A DNA stretch of 59,777 bases. It comes from Lachnospiraceae bacterium (GTDB lineage Bacteria > Bacillota > Clostridia > Lachnospirales > Lachnospiraceae). This document shows, piece after piece, positions 52,539-59,777 of this stretch. The position numbers and the translations under genes were made by a program. Under the pieces are notes generated by a model. It saw only the letters and a list, made by a program, of their open reading frames with translations. It did not search any database and was not told where the DNA came from. The stretch spans positions 1-59,777 of the forward strand of contig BLLT01000002.1 of the NCBI GenBank assembly GCA_011958945.1, given 5' to 3'. The first letter of the stretch is position 1. Each line of letters opens with the position of its first letter.

Positions 52539-53825
52539 ATGAAGAAAATACAGGAATTTGAAAAAAATAGCCTTATATTGTTCATTCTGATGATGGTTTC
52601 CAATGTGTGTAATTATATATTTCAGATTACAGTTGGGAATATGATGACAGTAGAGGATTATGGAATAGTGAATACGGTATTGGGAATTGTGGGTATATTA
52701 ACTATTCCAACAACTATTATTGCAATGATATCTGCTAGATATATTGCCTTAAGTGCAACTATAGGGAATGAGGATGAAATAGTCTCGGTATTACAGTTGC
52801 TTGTACGGTTTGTGGCGGCAGTTGGTGTGATTTTGCTATGCGCTGGTTTTGTAGGTATTGAAGGTATTACTAGGATATTTAGTTTAGGCTCAAAGAATTA
52901 TGTGATAGGAGCATTGCTGATAGCGATTGTAAATTTATTTTTTTCGGTAACTTCAGGAACATTGCAAGGATTAAAGAAATTTTTCCCATATGGAATTCAA
53001 ACTGTTTTAACTTCAGGGGGGAAGCTTTTTTTCAGTATAGTGTTTATTATAATTGGGTGGAGAGTATATGGTGTAATTGCTGCGCTAATATGTGGAGTAT
53101 TTTTGTCCATTTTGTATGGGATGTATCATACAAAAGTTTATATAAAGAGAACATTTAGCTATAAAGGAAAATGTGTTATAGATATTAAAGAATTTTGTAA
53201 ATATGCAGTAGGAGCCATTGTGGCTCAAAGTTGTGTCATAGCATTTACGAACGGGGATATTCTCTTGGTAAAGGCTTTCTTTTCGGATATGGAGGCTGGA
53301 ATTTACTCTTCGGCGATGGTAATTGGGAAAATAGCTATGTATGTATCCACAGCTGTTATTGCGACCTTATTCCCTTTAGTAGTAGAACAAGAACAAAAAG
53401 GGGAAACAACAGTTCCATTGCTTAAAAAAGCCTTATTTTATGGGGGAGGAATGGCATTAGTTTGTGCTATTGGAATGATTACATTAGGAAAATATGTGAT
53501 CGGAATATTATTTGGAGAAAGATATAAAGCAGCAATTATTTACTTGCCATATGTGTGTTTATTTGTGATTCCTTTGATTTTTATAACCATTTTAATGAAT
53601 TATGTATTGGCGATAGGAAAAACAAAGTTTTTTGGTATTTCTATTGTTATTGGTTTAGGAACTATCATAGGAGTATGTGGAATAATGCACGATACAATTC
53701 CGCATATTATGACAATATGCGGAGCTATACTGACAATAGTGTTTTTATGCAATTTATTATACTTGTGGTTTCTAAACCAAAAAAATAAAAATGTAATTGA
53801 TTTGGAGAATAGCAATGAAGATTAG
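52539..53825 (+). CDS. Wzx-like polysaccharide flippase
   Basis: A 428-residue membrane protein with about 12 helices and a MATE/PST-like outline: ICNYIFQITVGNMMTVEDYGIVNTVLGIVGILTIP, FFSVTSGTLQGLKKFFPYG, NGDILLVKAFFSDMEAGIYSSAMVIGKIAMY (about 232-262). It is AT-rich (21 G or C in the 60 bases from 52621). A flippase next to Wzm/Wzt is unexpected, because ABC-exported chains do not need one; it may flip a side-chain or another lipid-linked glycan. It overlaps the next gene by 11 bases. Confidence 0.85.
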   Translation: MKKIQEFEKNSLILFILMMVSNVCNYIFQITVGNMMTVEDYGIVNTVLGIVGILTIPTTIIAMISARYIALSATIGNEDEIVSVLQLLVRFVAAVGVILLCAGFVGIEGITRIFSLGSKNYVIGALLIAIVNLFFSVTSGTLQGLKKFFPYGIQTVLTSGGKLFFSIVFIIIGWRVYGVIAALICGVFLSILYGMYHTKVYIKRTFSYKGKCVIDIKEFCKYAVGAIVAQSCVIAFTNGDILLVKAFFSDMEAGIYSSAMVIGKIAMYVSTAVIATLFPLVVEQEQKGETTVPLLKKALFYGGGMALVCAIGMITLGKYVIGILFGERYKAAIIYLPYVCLFVIPLIFITILMNYVLAIGKTKFFGISIVIGLGTIIGVCGIMHDTIPHIMTICGAILTIVFLCNLLYLWFLNQKNKNVIDLENSNED

Positions 53826-54984
53826 TGGGAAACTGTCAGAAGATAATAGGGTTACAATACTGGCGCTATCATGGAGAGATATTAAAGCTCCTACAGCAGG
53901 GGGCGCGGAAGTTCATACACATGAAATGCTGAAGCGATTGAATCATAATAAATATCGGGTTATTCATTTTGCACCGCTATATAAAGGCGAAGAGCGTGAG
54001 GAAGCGATAGATGGCGTTCAGTATATTCGAAAAGGGAATATTATTAGTGTAATATGGTATGCATTTTTATATTATAAAAAGAATCGTAAAAAGATAAAGT
54101 ATGTGATTGACCAGTGCAATACTCATCGTTTTTTTACTCCGCTTTGGGTAGAGCATAAAAAGAGAATATTTTATATTCATCAATTGACAAGAGAAATATG
54201 GGATATAAATTTAAAATTTCCATTTAGTAAAATTGGGAAAGCTTTGGAAAGTGTATTTTTAAGATTGAATCGAAAAGACTATGCCATAACCGTATCCGAG
54301 TCTACCAGGCAGGAACTTGTAGATTTAGGCTTTGACAGAAATAAAATTATCATAGTTCACAATGGAATATCCTTTGAGCCGTGGTTTGAAGAACAGATGT
54401 ATGAGAAAGAAGAAATTCCCACTTTTATTTATGTAGGAAGGTATGCTTATTATAAGGGAATTGATGCTGCAGTAATGGCGATTGGGAAATTGCATCAGCA
54501 ACATATAAATGCATGTTTATGGATATTAGGAAAAAAGAATGAGGAATATGTAGAAAAAAAATTAAAACCTATTTGTGAAAAATATAATCTTAAATGGGGA
54601 GATGGTGAAAAAGGATGTGATAAAGATATTATTAGCTGGGGATTTGTATCGGAAGAGAAGAAACTGGAATTACTAAGTAGGGCTACGGCATTATTGTTTC
54701 CTTCTATACGTGAGGGCTGGGGAATACCAATTACAGAAGCAGGGGTGGTAGGAACTCCGAGCATTGTGTATAATTCTCCTGGGATTAGAGATGCAGTTGA
54801 TGGAGGCAAGGCAGGATACTTATGCCAGTCAAATAGTGTGGAGGAATTGATGGAGATGATGAGATTATCAATAGATGATGCAGCATTATATCAAGAGAAG
54901 AAGCAATGGGCATATGATTTTTCAAAAGAATTCCGATGGGATAAGACCGGAAAAGTACTAGAACAGTTTTTGGATAATAAATAA
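53815..54984 (+). CDS. GT4 family glycosyltransferase
   Basis: A 389-residue GT4 enzyme: TILALSWRDIKAPTAGGAEVHTHEML (about residues 14-39), VIDQCNTHRFFTPLW, FIYVGRYAYYKGID, and E-x7-E as EGWGIPITE (about 302-310) with NSPGIRDAV. ATG 53815 is used; GGAGA stands 6 bases earlier, and the start overlaps the end of the flippase. After its stop, 155 bases hold a hairpin and related repeats before the next gene. Confidence 0.87.
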   Translation: MKISGKLSEDNRVTILALSWRDIKAPTAGGAEVHTHEMLKRLNHNKYRVIHFAPLYKGEEREEAIDGVQYIRKGNIISVIWYAFLYYKKNRKKIKYVIDQCNTHRFFTPLWVEHKKRIFYIHQLTREIWDINLKFPFSKIGKALESVFLRLNRKDYAITVSESTRQELVDLGFDRNKIIIVHNGISFEPWFEEQMYEKEEIPTFIYVGRYAYYKGIDAAVMAIGKLHQQHINACLWILGKKNEEYVEKKLKPICEKYNLKWGDGEKGCDKDIISWGFVSEEKKLELLSRATALLFPSIREGWGIPITEAGVVGTPSIVYNSPGIRDAVDGGKAGYLCQSNSVEELMEMMRLSIDDAALYQEKKQWAYDFSKEFRWDKTGKVLEQFLDNK

Positions 54985-55012
54985 GGAATAATATATAAAT
55001 ATGGGATTCAAT

Positions 55013-55037
55013 AAAGGATAATGCCGTATTATCCTTT
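55013..55037 (+). terminator. Hairpin between glycosyltransferase genes
   Basis: AAAGGATAAT (55013-55022) and ATTATCCTTT (55028-55037) with loop GCCGT. The tail is AGATATAAAT, so it is a weak terminator at best. TTATCC-CTTTAGATAT recurs about 40 bases downstream. The TTTAGATATAAA-type copies may reflect duplication. Confidence 0.4.
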
Positions 55038-55139
55038 AGATATAAATGTAATAGATAATAAGGGATTATCCTCTTTAGATATTTATAGCTTTTTCATATG
55101 TAATTTAAAAAAATAATTTTGATATAGAGAGGAATAAAT

Positions 55140-56147
55140 ATGGATACTAAATGTCTTATATATAGCATTATCATGCCAACATTTAATTCGGAAAGAACAC
55201 TGGATGAAGCTTTGAATGCGATACGAAGTCAAAATTTCAATCAGGATGAGATAGAAATTTTAGTTGTGGATGGAGGTTCAACAGATAATACACGTAAGAT
55301 AGCGGAAAAATATAATTGCATTATTATTGATAATCCTGAACGGCTGCCGGAACCCGCAAAAAAATATGGCATGATGTATGCAAAAGGAAAATATGTTTGC
55401 ATCATGGGTTCGGATGAAATCTTGACTGAAAAAAATCAATTACTGGAAAGATACCAAATATTAGAGAAACATCCCGACATTCATTGTTTGATTTGTAGTT
55501 TGTATGCGCCAAAAGATTATGCTCCATTATGCGCCTACATAAATGCTGTTGGTGACCCGTTCACATGTTTCGTATATCAAACCTATAGTAATAAAATCAG
55601 CAATCTTCGTAAAAATTTATATAAAAAAGATGGGCATGCTTATATATTTAAGTTTGCTCCCGACGATATCACTCCTATTGGGGATGGTGGCACTGTACTG
55701 GACTTGGAATTTATTAGGAAAAATTATGAAAAAGAAGCAGATGAGTTAGAATCGTCTTTATTATTCGACATAGTTTTGAGAGATACAAAATATTTAATTA
55801 TTTTGGATAACGATTGGGTTAAACATTTATCCAAAGCGGATTTTAAGACTTATTTAAACAAGGTAAAATTCCGTGTTGTAAATAATATTCATGATGTGGA
55901 AAAATCAGGGTTTGCCAATCGTGCGCAGATAAAACAGAAGCTTAATAGGCGAAAATATTTATATCCAATATACTGTCTGACAATCATTTGGCCATTAATG
56001 GACTCCATTAAAATGTGTATAAATTTTAAGAACAAAGTATTCATGTGTCATTTTATTTTCACCTATTATGTGATGATACAAGTTATATATGAATATGCCA
56101 AAAAGATTTTTGGCAAAAAAAGTACAATAACGGAATATGGAAAATAA
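55140..56147 (+). CDS. GT2 family glycosyltransferase
   Basis: A 335-residue GT-A enzyme: YSIIMPTFNSERTLDEALNAI, VDGGSTDNTRKIAEKY (about residues 39-54), PEPAKKYGMMYAKGKYVCIMGSDEI (about 66-90). MGSDE stands at the metal-binding place. The C-terminal 60 residues hold one or two hydrophobic stretches (YPIYCLTIIWPLMDSIKM, MCHFIFTYYVMIQVIYEYA) that may anchor it. GAGAGGAATAAAT precedes the ATG. It leads directly into the DegT gene 15 bases later. Confidence 0.85.
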   Translation: MDTKCLIYSIIMPTFNSERTLDEALNAIRSQNFNQDEIEILVVDGGSTDNTRKIAEKYNCIIIDNPERLPEPAKKYGMMYAKGKYVCIMGSDEILTEKNQLLERYQILEKHPDIHCLICSLYAPKDYAPLCAYINAVGDPFTCFVYQTYSNKISNLRKNLYKKDGHAYIFKFAPDDITPIGDGGTVLDLEFIRKNYEKEADELESSLLFDIVLRDTKYLIILDNDWVKHLSKADFKTYLNKVKFRVVNNIHDVEKSGFANRAQIKQKLNRRKYLYPIYCLTIIWPLMDSIKMCINFKNKVFMCHFIFTYYVMIQVIYEYAKKIFGKKSTITEYGK

Positions 56148-56162
56148 GAGGAGGGTATTATT

Positions 56163-57362
56163 ATGAAAGTTGAATTTTTAAATTTGAAAAGGCAGTATGC
56201 TAAAATTGCACCAGAATTGGAAAATGCAGTTCTAGAATGTTTAAGAAGTGGTGCTTATATCGAAGGACCTAAGGTAAAAGAACTGGAAAACAAGTTATCA
56301 AACTATTTAGGAGTATCGCATGTGATAACTTGTGGAAATGGAACAGATGCACTTATGTTGGCTCTGCAGGCGTCCGGCATTAAAGCTGGTGATGAAGTGA
56401 TAACAACTCCTTTCAGCTTTTTTGCAACTAGCGAAGCAATAGCAGCAGTAGGGGCAATTCCTGTATTTGTAGATGTGAGGAAGAACGATTATAATATTAA
56501 TCCAGATAAAATTGAGGAAAAGATTACTGATAAAACAAAAGCCATTTTGCCAGTCCACATATTTGGTATGTCAGCTGATATGGATATAATTAATAAAATT
56601 GCAGAAAAATATAATCTAGTAGTTATTGAAGATGCTGCTCAGGCGATAGGATGCAGCTATCATGGAAAGAAAGCGGGAAGCCTTGGAACGGTAGGTTGTT
56701 TTTCTTTCTATCCTACAAAAAATCTTGGAGCTTGCGGCGATGCAGGGATGGTTACTACTAATGACGAAAATATTGCAAATGCCGTACGGGCTTTTAAAGC
56801 ACATGCAGCTGGGAAAATAGGAGCAAAAGCATTTGAATACTTAGAAGATGAAAAAGCTGAATGCAGCGTAGGGGAGAGTGGGGCTACGAGCAGTGAATTA
56901 TATGACCCATACAAATACTATAATTATTTAATCGGCAGAAACTCAAGACTGGACAGTATACAGGCTGCTGTTTTGCTTGTAAAGTTTGAACATTTAGAGG
57001 AATATAATTCTGCGCGCTGTCGGATTGCCAATAAGTATAATTCTGCCCTAAATAAATTGCCCATACAGCTTCCTTCTTGTATCAATGAAGGGGAGTGCTG
57101 GCATCAATATGCTATTATGGTTCCTGATAGGGAAAAATTTGTTCAGCATATGTGCAAGTGCGAAATAGGAACAGGAGCATTCTATCCAGTTCCACTTCAT
57201 TTACAAAAGGCCTTTAAAGGATTAAAATATAAAAAAGGTGATTACCCTGTAGCTGAATGGTTATGTGAACATTCAGTGTGTCTCCCTGTTTTCCCCGAAC
57301 TTACGGAAGAAGAGCAGGATTATGTCATTGAAAGTATTGTAAAATATTTTGAGGTGAATTGA
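56163..57362 (+). CDS. DegT/DnrJ/EryC1/StrS sugar aminotransferase
   Basis: A 399-residue PLP enzyme that aminates a keto-sugar nucleotide. MKVEFLNLKRQYAKIAPELENAV opens it. YIEGPKVKELENKLSNYLGVSHVITCGNGTDALMLALQA, VIEDAAQAIGCSYHGKKAGSLGTVGCFSFYPTKNLG (Lys186 as the PLP lysine), GDAGMVTTND and GRNSRLDSIQAAVLLVK are family blocks. AGGAGG lies 7 bases before the ATG. Its TGA overlaps the next ATG by one base, so it works with the acetyltransferase: amination then N-acetylation of a 3- or 4-keto sugar. A matching ketoisomerase or dehydrogenase is not in the window. Confidence 0.92.
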   Translation: MKVEFLNLKRQYAKIAPELENAVLECLRSGAYIEGPKVKELENKLSNYLGVSHVITCGNGTDALMLALQASGIKAGDEVITTPFSFFATSEAIAAVGAIPVFVDVRKNDYNINPDKIEEKITDKTKAILPVHIFGMSADMDIINKIAEKYNLVVIEDAAQAIGCSYHGKKAGSLGTVGCFSFYPTKNLGACGDAGMVTTNDENIANAVRAFKAHAAGKIGAKAFEYLEDEKAECSVGESGATSSELYDPYKYYNYLIGRNSRLDSIQAAVLLVKFEHLEEYNSARCRIANKYNSALNKLPIQLPSCINEGECWHQYAIMVPDREKFVQHMCKCEIGTGAFYPVPLHLQKAFKGLKYKKGDYPVAEWLCEHSVCLPVFPELTEEEQDYVIESIVKYFEVN

Positions 57363-57898
57363 TGGATAGAAAAAATGTATATATTGATGAACATGCATAT
57401 GTGTCAAATGAAGCAATTATTGGGGAAAATTCAAAAATATGGATTAATTCCCAAATTAGGGAACGTGCTCAAATTGGACGTAATTGTATTATAAGCAAAG
57501 ATACATACATTGATTTTGATGTTATTATCGGCGACAATGTAAAAATTCAAAATGGGGTGTCCGTATATCATGGAGTGATTATTGAAGATGATGTATTCGT
57601 TGGGCCTAATGCAACTTTTACTAATGATTTTTATCCAAGAGCCTTTAGTGAAAATTGGAGTGTACGAAATACGTTAATTAAGAAGGGCGCATCTATTTGT
57701 GCTAATTCGACTATCGTATGCGGCAATACAATTGGTGAATATGCTATGGTAGCTGCGGGTAGCGTGGTAACACATGATGTAGAGCCATTTAGTTTAGTGG
57801 CGGGTAGCCCAGCTAGATGCATTGGACATGTTTGCAAATGTGGAAGGAAGCTTGATGGCAAAAAATGTCCGTCATGTGGATTTGAGATACCAGTTTAG
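57362..57898 (+). CDS. Hexapeptide-repeat sugar N-acetyltransferase with zinc-ribbon tail
   Basis: A 178-residue left-handed beta-helix acyltransferase of the WbpD/FdtC kind, with imperfect hexapeptides from about residue 10 to 145 (IIGENSKIWINSQI, AQIGRNCIISKDTYIDFDVIIGDNVKIQNGVSVY, VFVGPNATFTND). AGSPAR near the end of the helix is common to the family. The last 25 residues, CKCGRKLDGKKCPSCGFEI, form a small zinc-ribbon seen in some members. It would acetylate the amine made by the DegT enzyme, using acetyl-CoA. The start overlaps the DegT stop (TGATG). An IS110-family element follows. Confidence 0.88.
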   Translation: MDRKNVYIDEHAYVSNEAIIGENSKIWINSQIRERAQIGRNCIISKDTYIDFDVIIGDNVKIQNGVSVYHGVIIEDDVFVGPNATFTNDFYPRAFSENWSVRNTLIKKGASICANSTIVCGNTIGEYAMVAAGSVVTHDVEPFSLVAGSPARCIGHVCKCGRKLDGKKCPSCGFEIPV

Positions 57899-57978
57899 CC
57901 ATTTTTAGGAGCTTCCTGTATAATTCAAATATAGGGAATTCCAAGAAGGGTGGTTGATAAAAAAATACCTCAGAGTAA

Positions 57979-58017
57979 AATAAGATTACTGACTTGCAGG
58001 TTAGTGAAAATCTTATT
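57979..58017 (+). other. Hairpin in the left flank of the IS110-like element
   Basis: AATAAGATT (57979-57987) pairs with AATCTTATT (58009-58017), and inside it ACTGAC pairs with GTTAGT (one G-U) around loop TTGCAG. It stands 19 bases before the transposase start and could be part of a bridge RNA or a translation-control structure. Confidence 0.5.
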
Positions 58018-58036
58018 GAACAGGGAGGTATCCAAG

Positions 58037-59323
58037 ATGAATTATAACACACAGAACGCAAAAATTGCATCCATAACTGAAAAAACTCTGATTGTTGGAA
58101 TTGATGTAGGAAGTGAAACCCACTATGCCAGGGCATTCGACTGGCGCAACTATGAATATACCAGAAAGCCACTGGAATTCAGTAACACAGAGGCAGGTTT
58201 CCAGACATTCAAAGCATGGATGGAGGATATAGCGGCGAAACACGGTAAAACTGCTGTAATACCGGGCATGGAGCCAACAGGCCATTACTGGTTTGCCCTG
58301 GGGAAATTCCTGCAGGATACCGGAATGAAGCCGGTACATGTAAATCCCCACCATGTGAAGAAATCGAAAGAACTGGATGACAACAACCCCAACAAAAATG
58401 ACCGTAAAGACCCAAAGACGATCGCTGCGCTTGTCAATGAGGGACGGTTCTCGTACCCTTATATACCAACCGGTATCTATGCAGAGATCAGGAGCCTGTC
58501 AAACCTGCGCTTCCAGACGCAGGAGGAGCTTACGAGGATCAAGAACCGCCTGGCCAGATGGTTCGCCATCTACTTCCCTGAATATAAAGACGTTTATGGG
58601 GATTTGAAAGCGGTGAGCGGGAGGATGGTGCTGAAGGAGGCGCCGCTGCCGGAGGACATCAGAAAACTGGGGGTGGAAGGTGTGAACCGGATATGGAGGG
58701 GCGCAAAGCTAAGAGGCGCTGGAATGAAGAGGGCAAAGACCCTGGTAACAGCTGCGGAGCATAGCGTAGGAAGTACGGAAGCGCCGGAAGCCGCCCGAAT
58801 GGAACTGAAAAACCTTCTGGCTGACATGGATGTATATACAGCAAGGCAGGAGGAACTGCTCCGGAACATAGAAGAAAAGCTGAAAAAGATCCCATATATA
58901 GATAACCTGTTGTCGATTAAGGGAATTGGAATGGTGACGGTCAGCGGCTTTATAGCAGAAGTTGGGGACATTGGACGTTTTGACAATCCCAAACAGCTTC
59001 AGAAGCTGGCAGGATATGCCATTGTGGCAAATGATTCCGGAAAACATAATGGGGAAAGCCGGATCAGCTACCGTGGGCGGAAACGTCTGAGATATGTACT
59101 GTATGAGGCCGCGGTATCGCTGGTGGGGAAGAATGCAGAGTTTCGGGAGATACACGAGTATTACCGAACGAGGAAAGAGAACCCGCTCAAAAAGATGCAG
59201 TCAGTAGTGGCGGTAGCCTGCAAGATACTAAGAATATTTTATACGATTCTCACAAAAGGTGTAGAGTATGACCCGGAGAAGCTGCTGGGCGACATCAGGA
59301 GACCACAGGTACGGGCAGCATAA
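58037..59323 (+). CDS. IS110-family transposase
   Basis: A 428-residue DEDD transposase. Asp23 in VGIDVGSETH, Glu79 in PGMEPTGHYW, and Asp122 and Asp125 in NKNDRKDPKTIA form the RuvC-like acidic set. A coiled-coil middle (about residues 255-290) leads to LLSIKGIGMVTVSGFIAEVGDIGRF and SGKHNGESRISYRGRKRLRYVLYEAA, the C-terminal Tnp_20 domain carrying the catalytic serine. Members use a bridge RNA encoded by non-coding ends of the element to choose donor and target. ATG 58037 follows GGGAGGT (58023-58029). The gene is intact, so the element may be active. Confidence 0.93.
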   Translation: MNYNTQNAKIASITEKTLIVGIDVGSETHYARAFDWRNYEYTRKPLEFSNTEAGFQTFKAWMEDIAAKHGKTAVIPGMEPTGHYWFALGKFLQDTGMKPVHVNPHHVKKSKELDDNNPNKNDRKDPKTIAALVNEGRFSYPYIPTGIYAEIRSLSNLRFQTQEELTRIKNRLARWFAIYFPEYKDVYGDLKAVSGRMVLKEAPLPEDIRKLGVEGVNRIWRGAKLRGAGMKRAKTLVTAAEHSVGSTEAPEAARMELKNLLADMDVYTARQEELLRNIEEKLKKIPYIDNLLSIKGIGMVTVSGFIAEVGDIGRFDNPKQLQKLAGYAIVANDSGKHNGESRISYRGRKRLRYVLYEAAVSLVGKNAEFREIHEYYRTRKENPLKKMQSVVAVACKILRIFYTILTKGVEYDPEKLLGDIRRPQVRAA

Positions 59324-59777
59324 CAAACAACAGGAAAAACAGGCAATGCCCTGTCACAGTTGGACTGAGCCTCCGTCAGACACCGCCGGGAGCTGAATCC
59401 AGCGGTGACAGGAAAGCTGGGAGGTATGGGAAACCGGCCGGAAAAACGTCCGCCGCAAGGTGCCGGCCGTGGAAAACATACAGGTCAGTAAGACTTATAC
59501 AAAGAATGAGCCGGTAGCCGGCAGGAATATTTTCCATAGGGCATGACCCTGGTTAGGAGCTGAGCTGGCACCCTGGTTATGGACAGGCGGGACGAAGGAA
59601 GTTAGGACCCCGGCAGAGATGCAGGGTGATCCTGGTAGACACGGGAGGTTCGCTGCCATAGAAGGATGGGTATACACAAGGCCATGTAGAGCGAAAACCA
59701 AGACGTTCTACTTCGTGTACCCTTCACCCTCTATTTTCGTACCAGATACAGAGAAATGTCCATCTCCTTGGCTCATT
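59324..59777 (+). ncRNA. Structured non-coding right flank, candidate bridge RNA
   Basis: 454 bases after the transposase with no credible gene. CCTGTCAC (59350-59357) pairs with GTGACAGG (59405-59412) around a GC-rich loop region. Further down, CCGGCCGG and GCCGGCCG, then repeated CCCTGGTTA (about 59548 and 59571), suggest more stems and internal loops. IS1111-type members of IS110 carry their bridge RNA on this side, so this is a reasonable place for one, but ends and loops are not determined. Confidence 0.45.

Larger units (their letters stand above)
57899..59777 (+). mobile_element. IS110-family insertion sequence (ends not fixed)
   Basis: A DEDD transposase gene with 138 bases of non-coding DNA on the left and at least 454 on the right. 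The limits given are the last base after the acetyltransferase gene and the window end; the true ends are not defined. IS110-family elements lack long terminal inverted repeats and usually make no target duplication, so the termini cannot be read from one copy. Both flanks are rich in hairpins. Confidence 0.7.

Noticed and set aside
57899-57960. Terminal inverted repeats for the IS element
   Set aside because: No convincing match between the left flank and the right flank in view; IS110-type elements generally lack long ones, so the ends were left open.
1-59777. tRNA or rRNA genes
   Set aside because: No cloverleaf-like stretch ending in CCA context and no rRNA-like sequence noticed in the intergenic regions.

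Overview
This window reads as a low-to-mid GC Gram-positive anaerobe, most likely a gut clostridium of the Lachnospiraceae. The reasons are AGGAGG-type ribosome binding sites, purine-rich coding strands, stand-alone Spo0A C-terminal (DNA-binding) domain proteins, AAA-ATPase/PD-(D/E)XK genes typical of gut Clostridia, and a HipA-like protein of the type common there. The taxon is an inference; no rRNA or tRNA gene is seen. Almost the whole window is surface glycan biosynthesis: about 20 glycosyltransferases, an initiating phosphoglycosyltransferase, two Wzy-like polymerases, two Wzx-like flippases, a PglK-like ABC flippase, a Wzm/Wzt exporter, and sugar-modifying enzymes.

Layout. (1) 0-28.6 kb, all on the plus strand: GT4 and GT2 transferases, a deacetylase-like protein, two AsnB-type amidotransferases, an SGNH-like protein, two GT11-type fucosyltransferases, an ABC flippase, a GT17 enzyme, a polymerase (19,977), the initiating sugar-phosphate transferase (21,329), two GT4 genes coupled to it, and a GT2-pyruvyltransferase fusion. 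Several genes overlap by 1-25 bases, so translation is probably coupled. (2) 28.6-41.0 kb: a very AT-rich spacer with its own promoter and an AlbA/Schlafen-type regulator, a Wzx flippase, a minus-strand pair (NAD-dependent epimerase and GT2) ending at a shared terminator, a HipA-like protein, a GH88/105-like hydrolase, a third GT11, a polymerase with an unusual C-terminal two-helix domain, and a GT4.

(3) 41.0-45.2 kb: a non-glycan island. It has three minus-strand Spo0A-C-only paralogues, one intact plus-strand AAA-ATPase/PD-(D/E)XK gene, an internally deleted relative of the same kind of gene, and several strong hairpins. (4) 45.3-57.9 kb: a second glycan unit from a strong promoter (TTGTAT-N17-TATAAT). 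It carries a GT4, Wzm, Wzt with a C-terminal carbohydrate-binding domain, a coiled-coil/zinc-binding methyltransferase that could cap chains, more transferases, a second Wzx, a DegT aminotransferase and a hexapeptide acetyltransferase. Its right part is visibly richer in A+T. (5) 57.9 kb to the end: an IS110-family element with long, hairpin-rich non-coding flanks that could encode a bridge RNA.

Working together, the left unit would build a lipid-linked, fucosylated, pyruvylated and possibly amidated repeat unit, flip it and polymerise it. The right unit would make an ABC-exported chain whose length may be set by methylation. The most unusual points are the Spo0A-C/ATPase island, hydrophilic low-complexity inserts in many otherwise ordinary enzymes, a small interspersed repeat placed just before start codons, and the composite polymerase.
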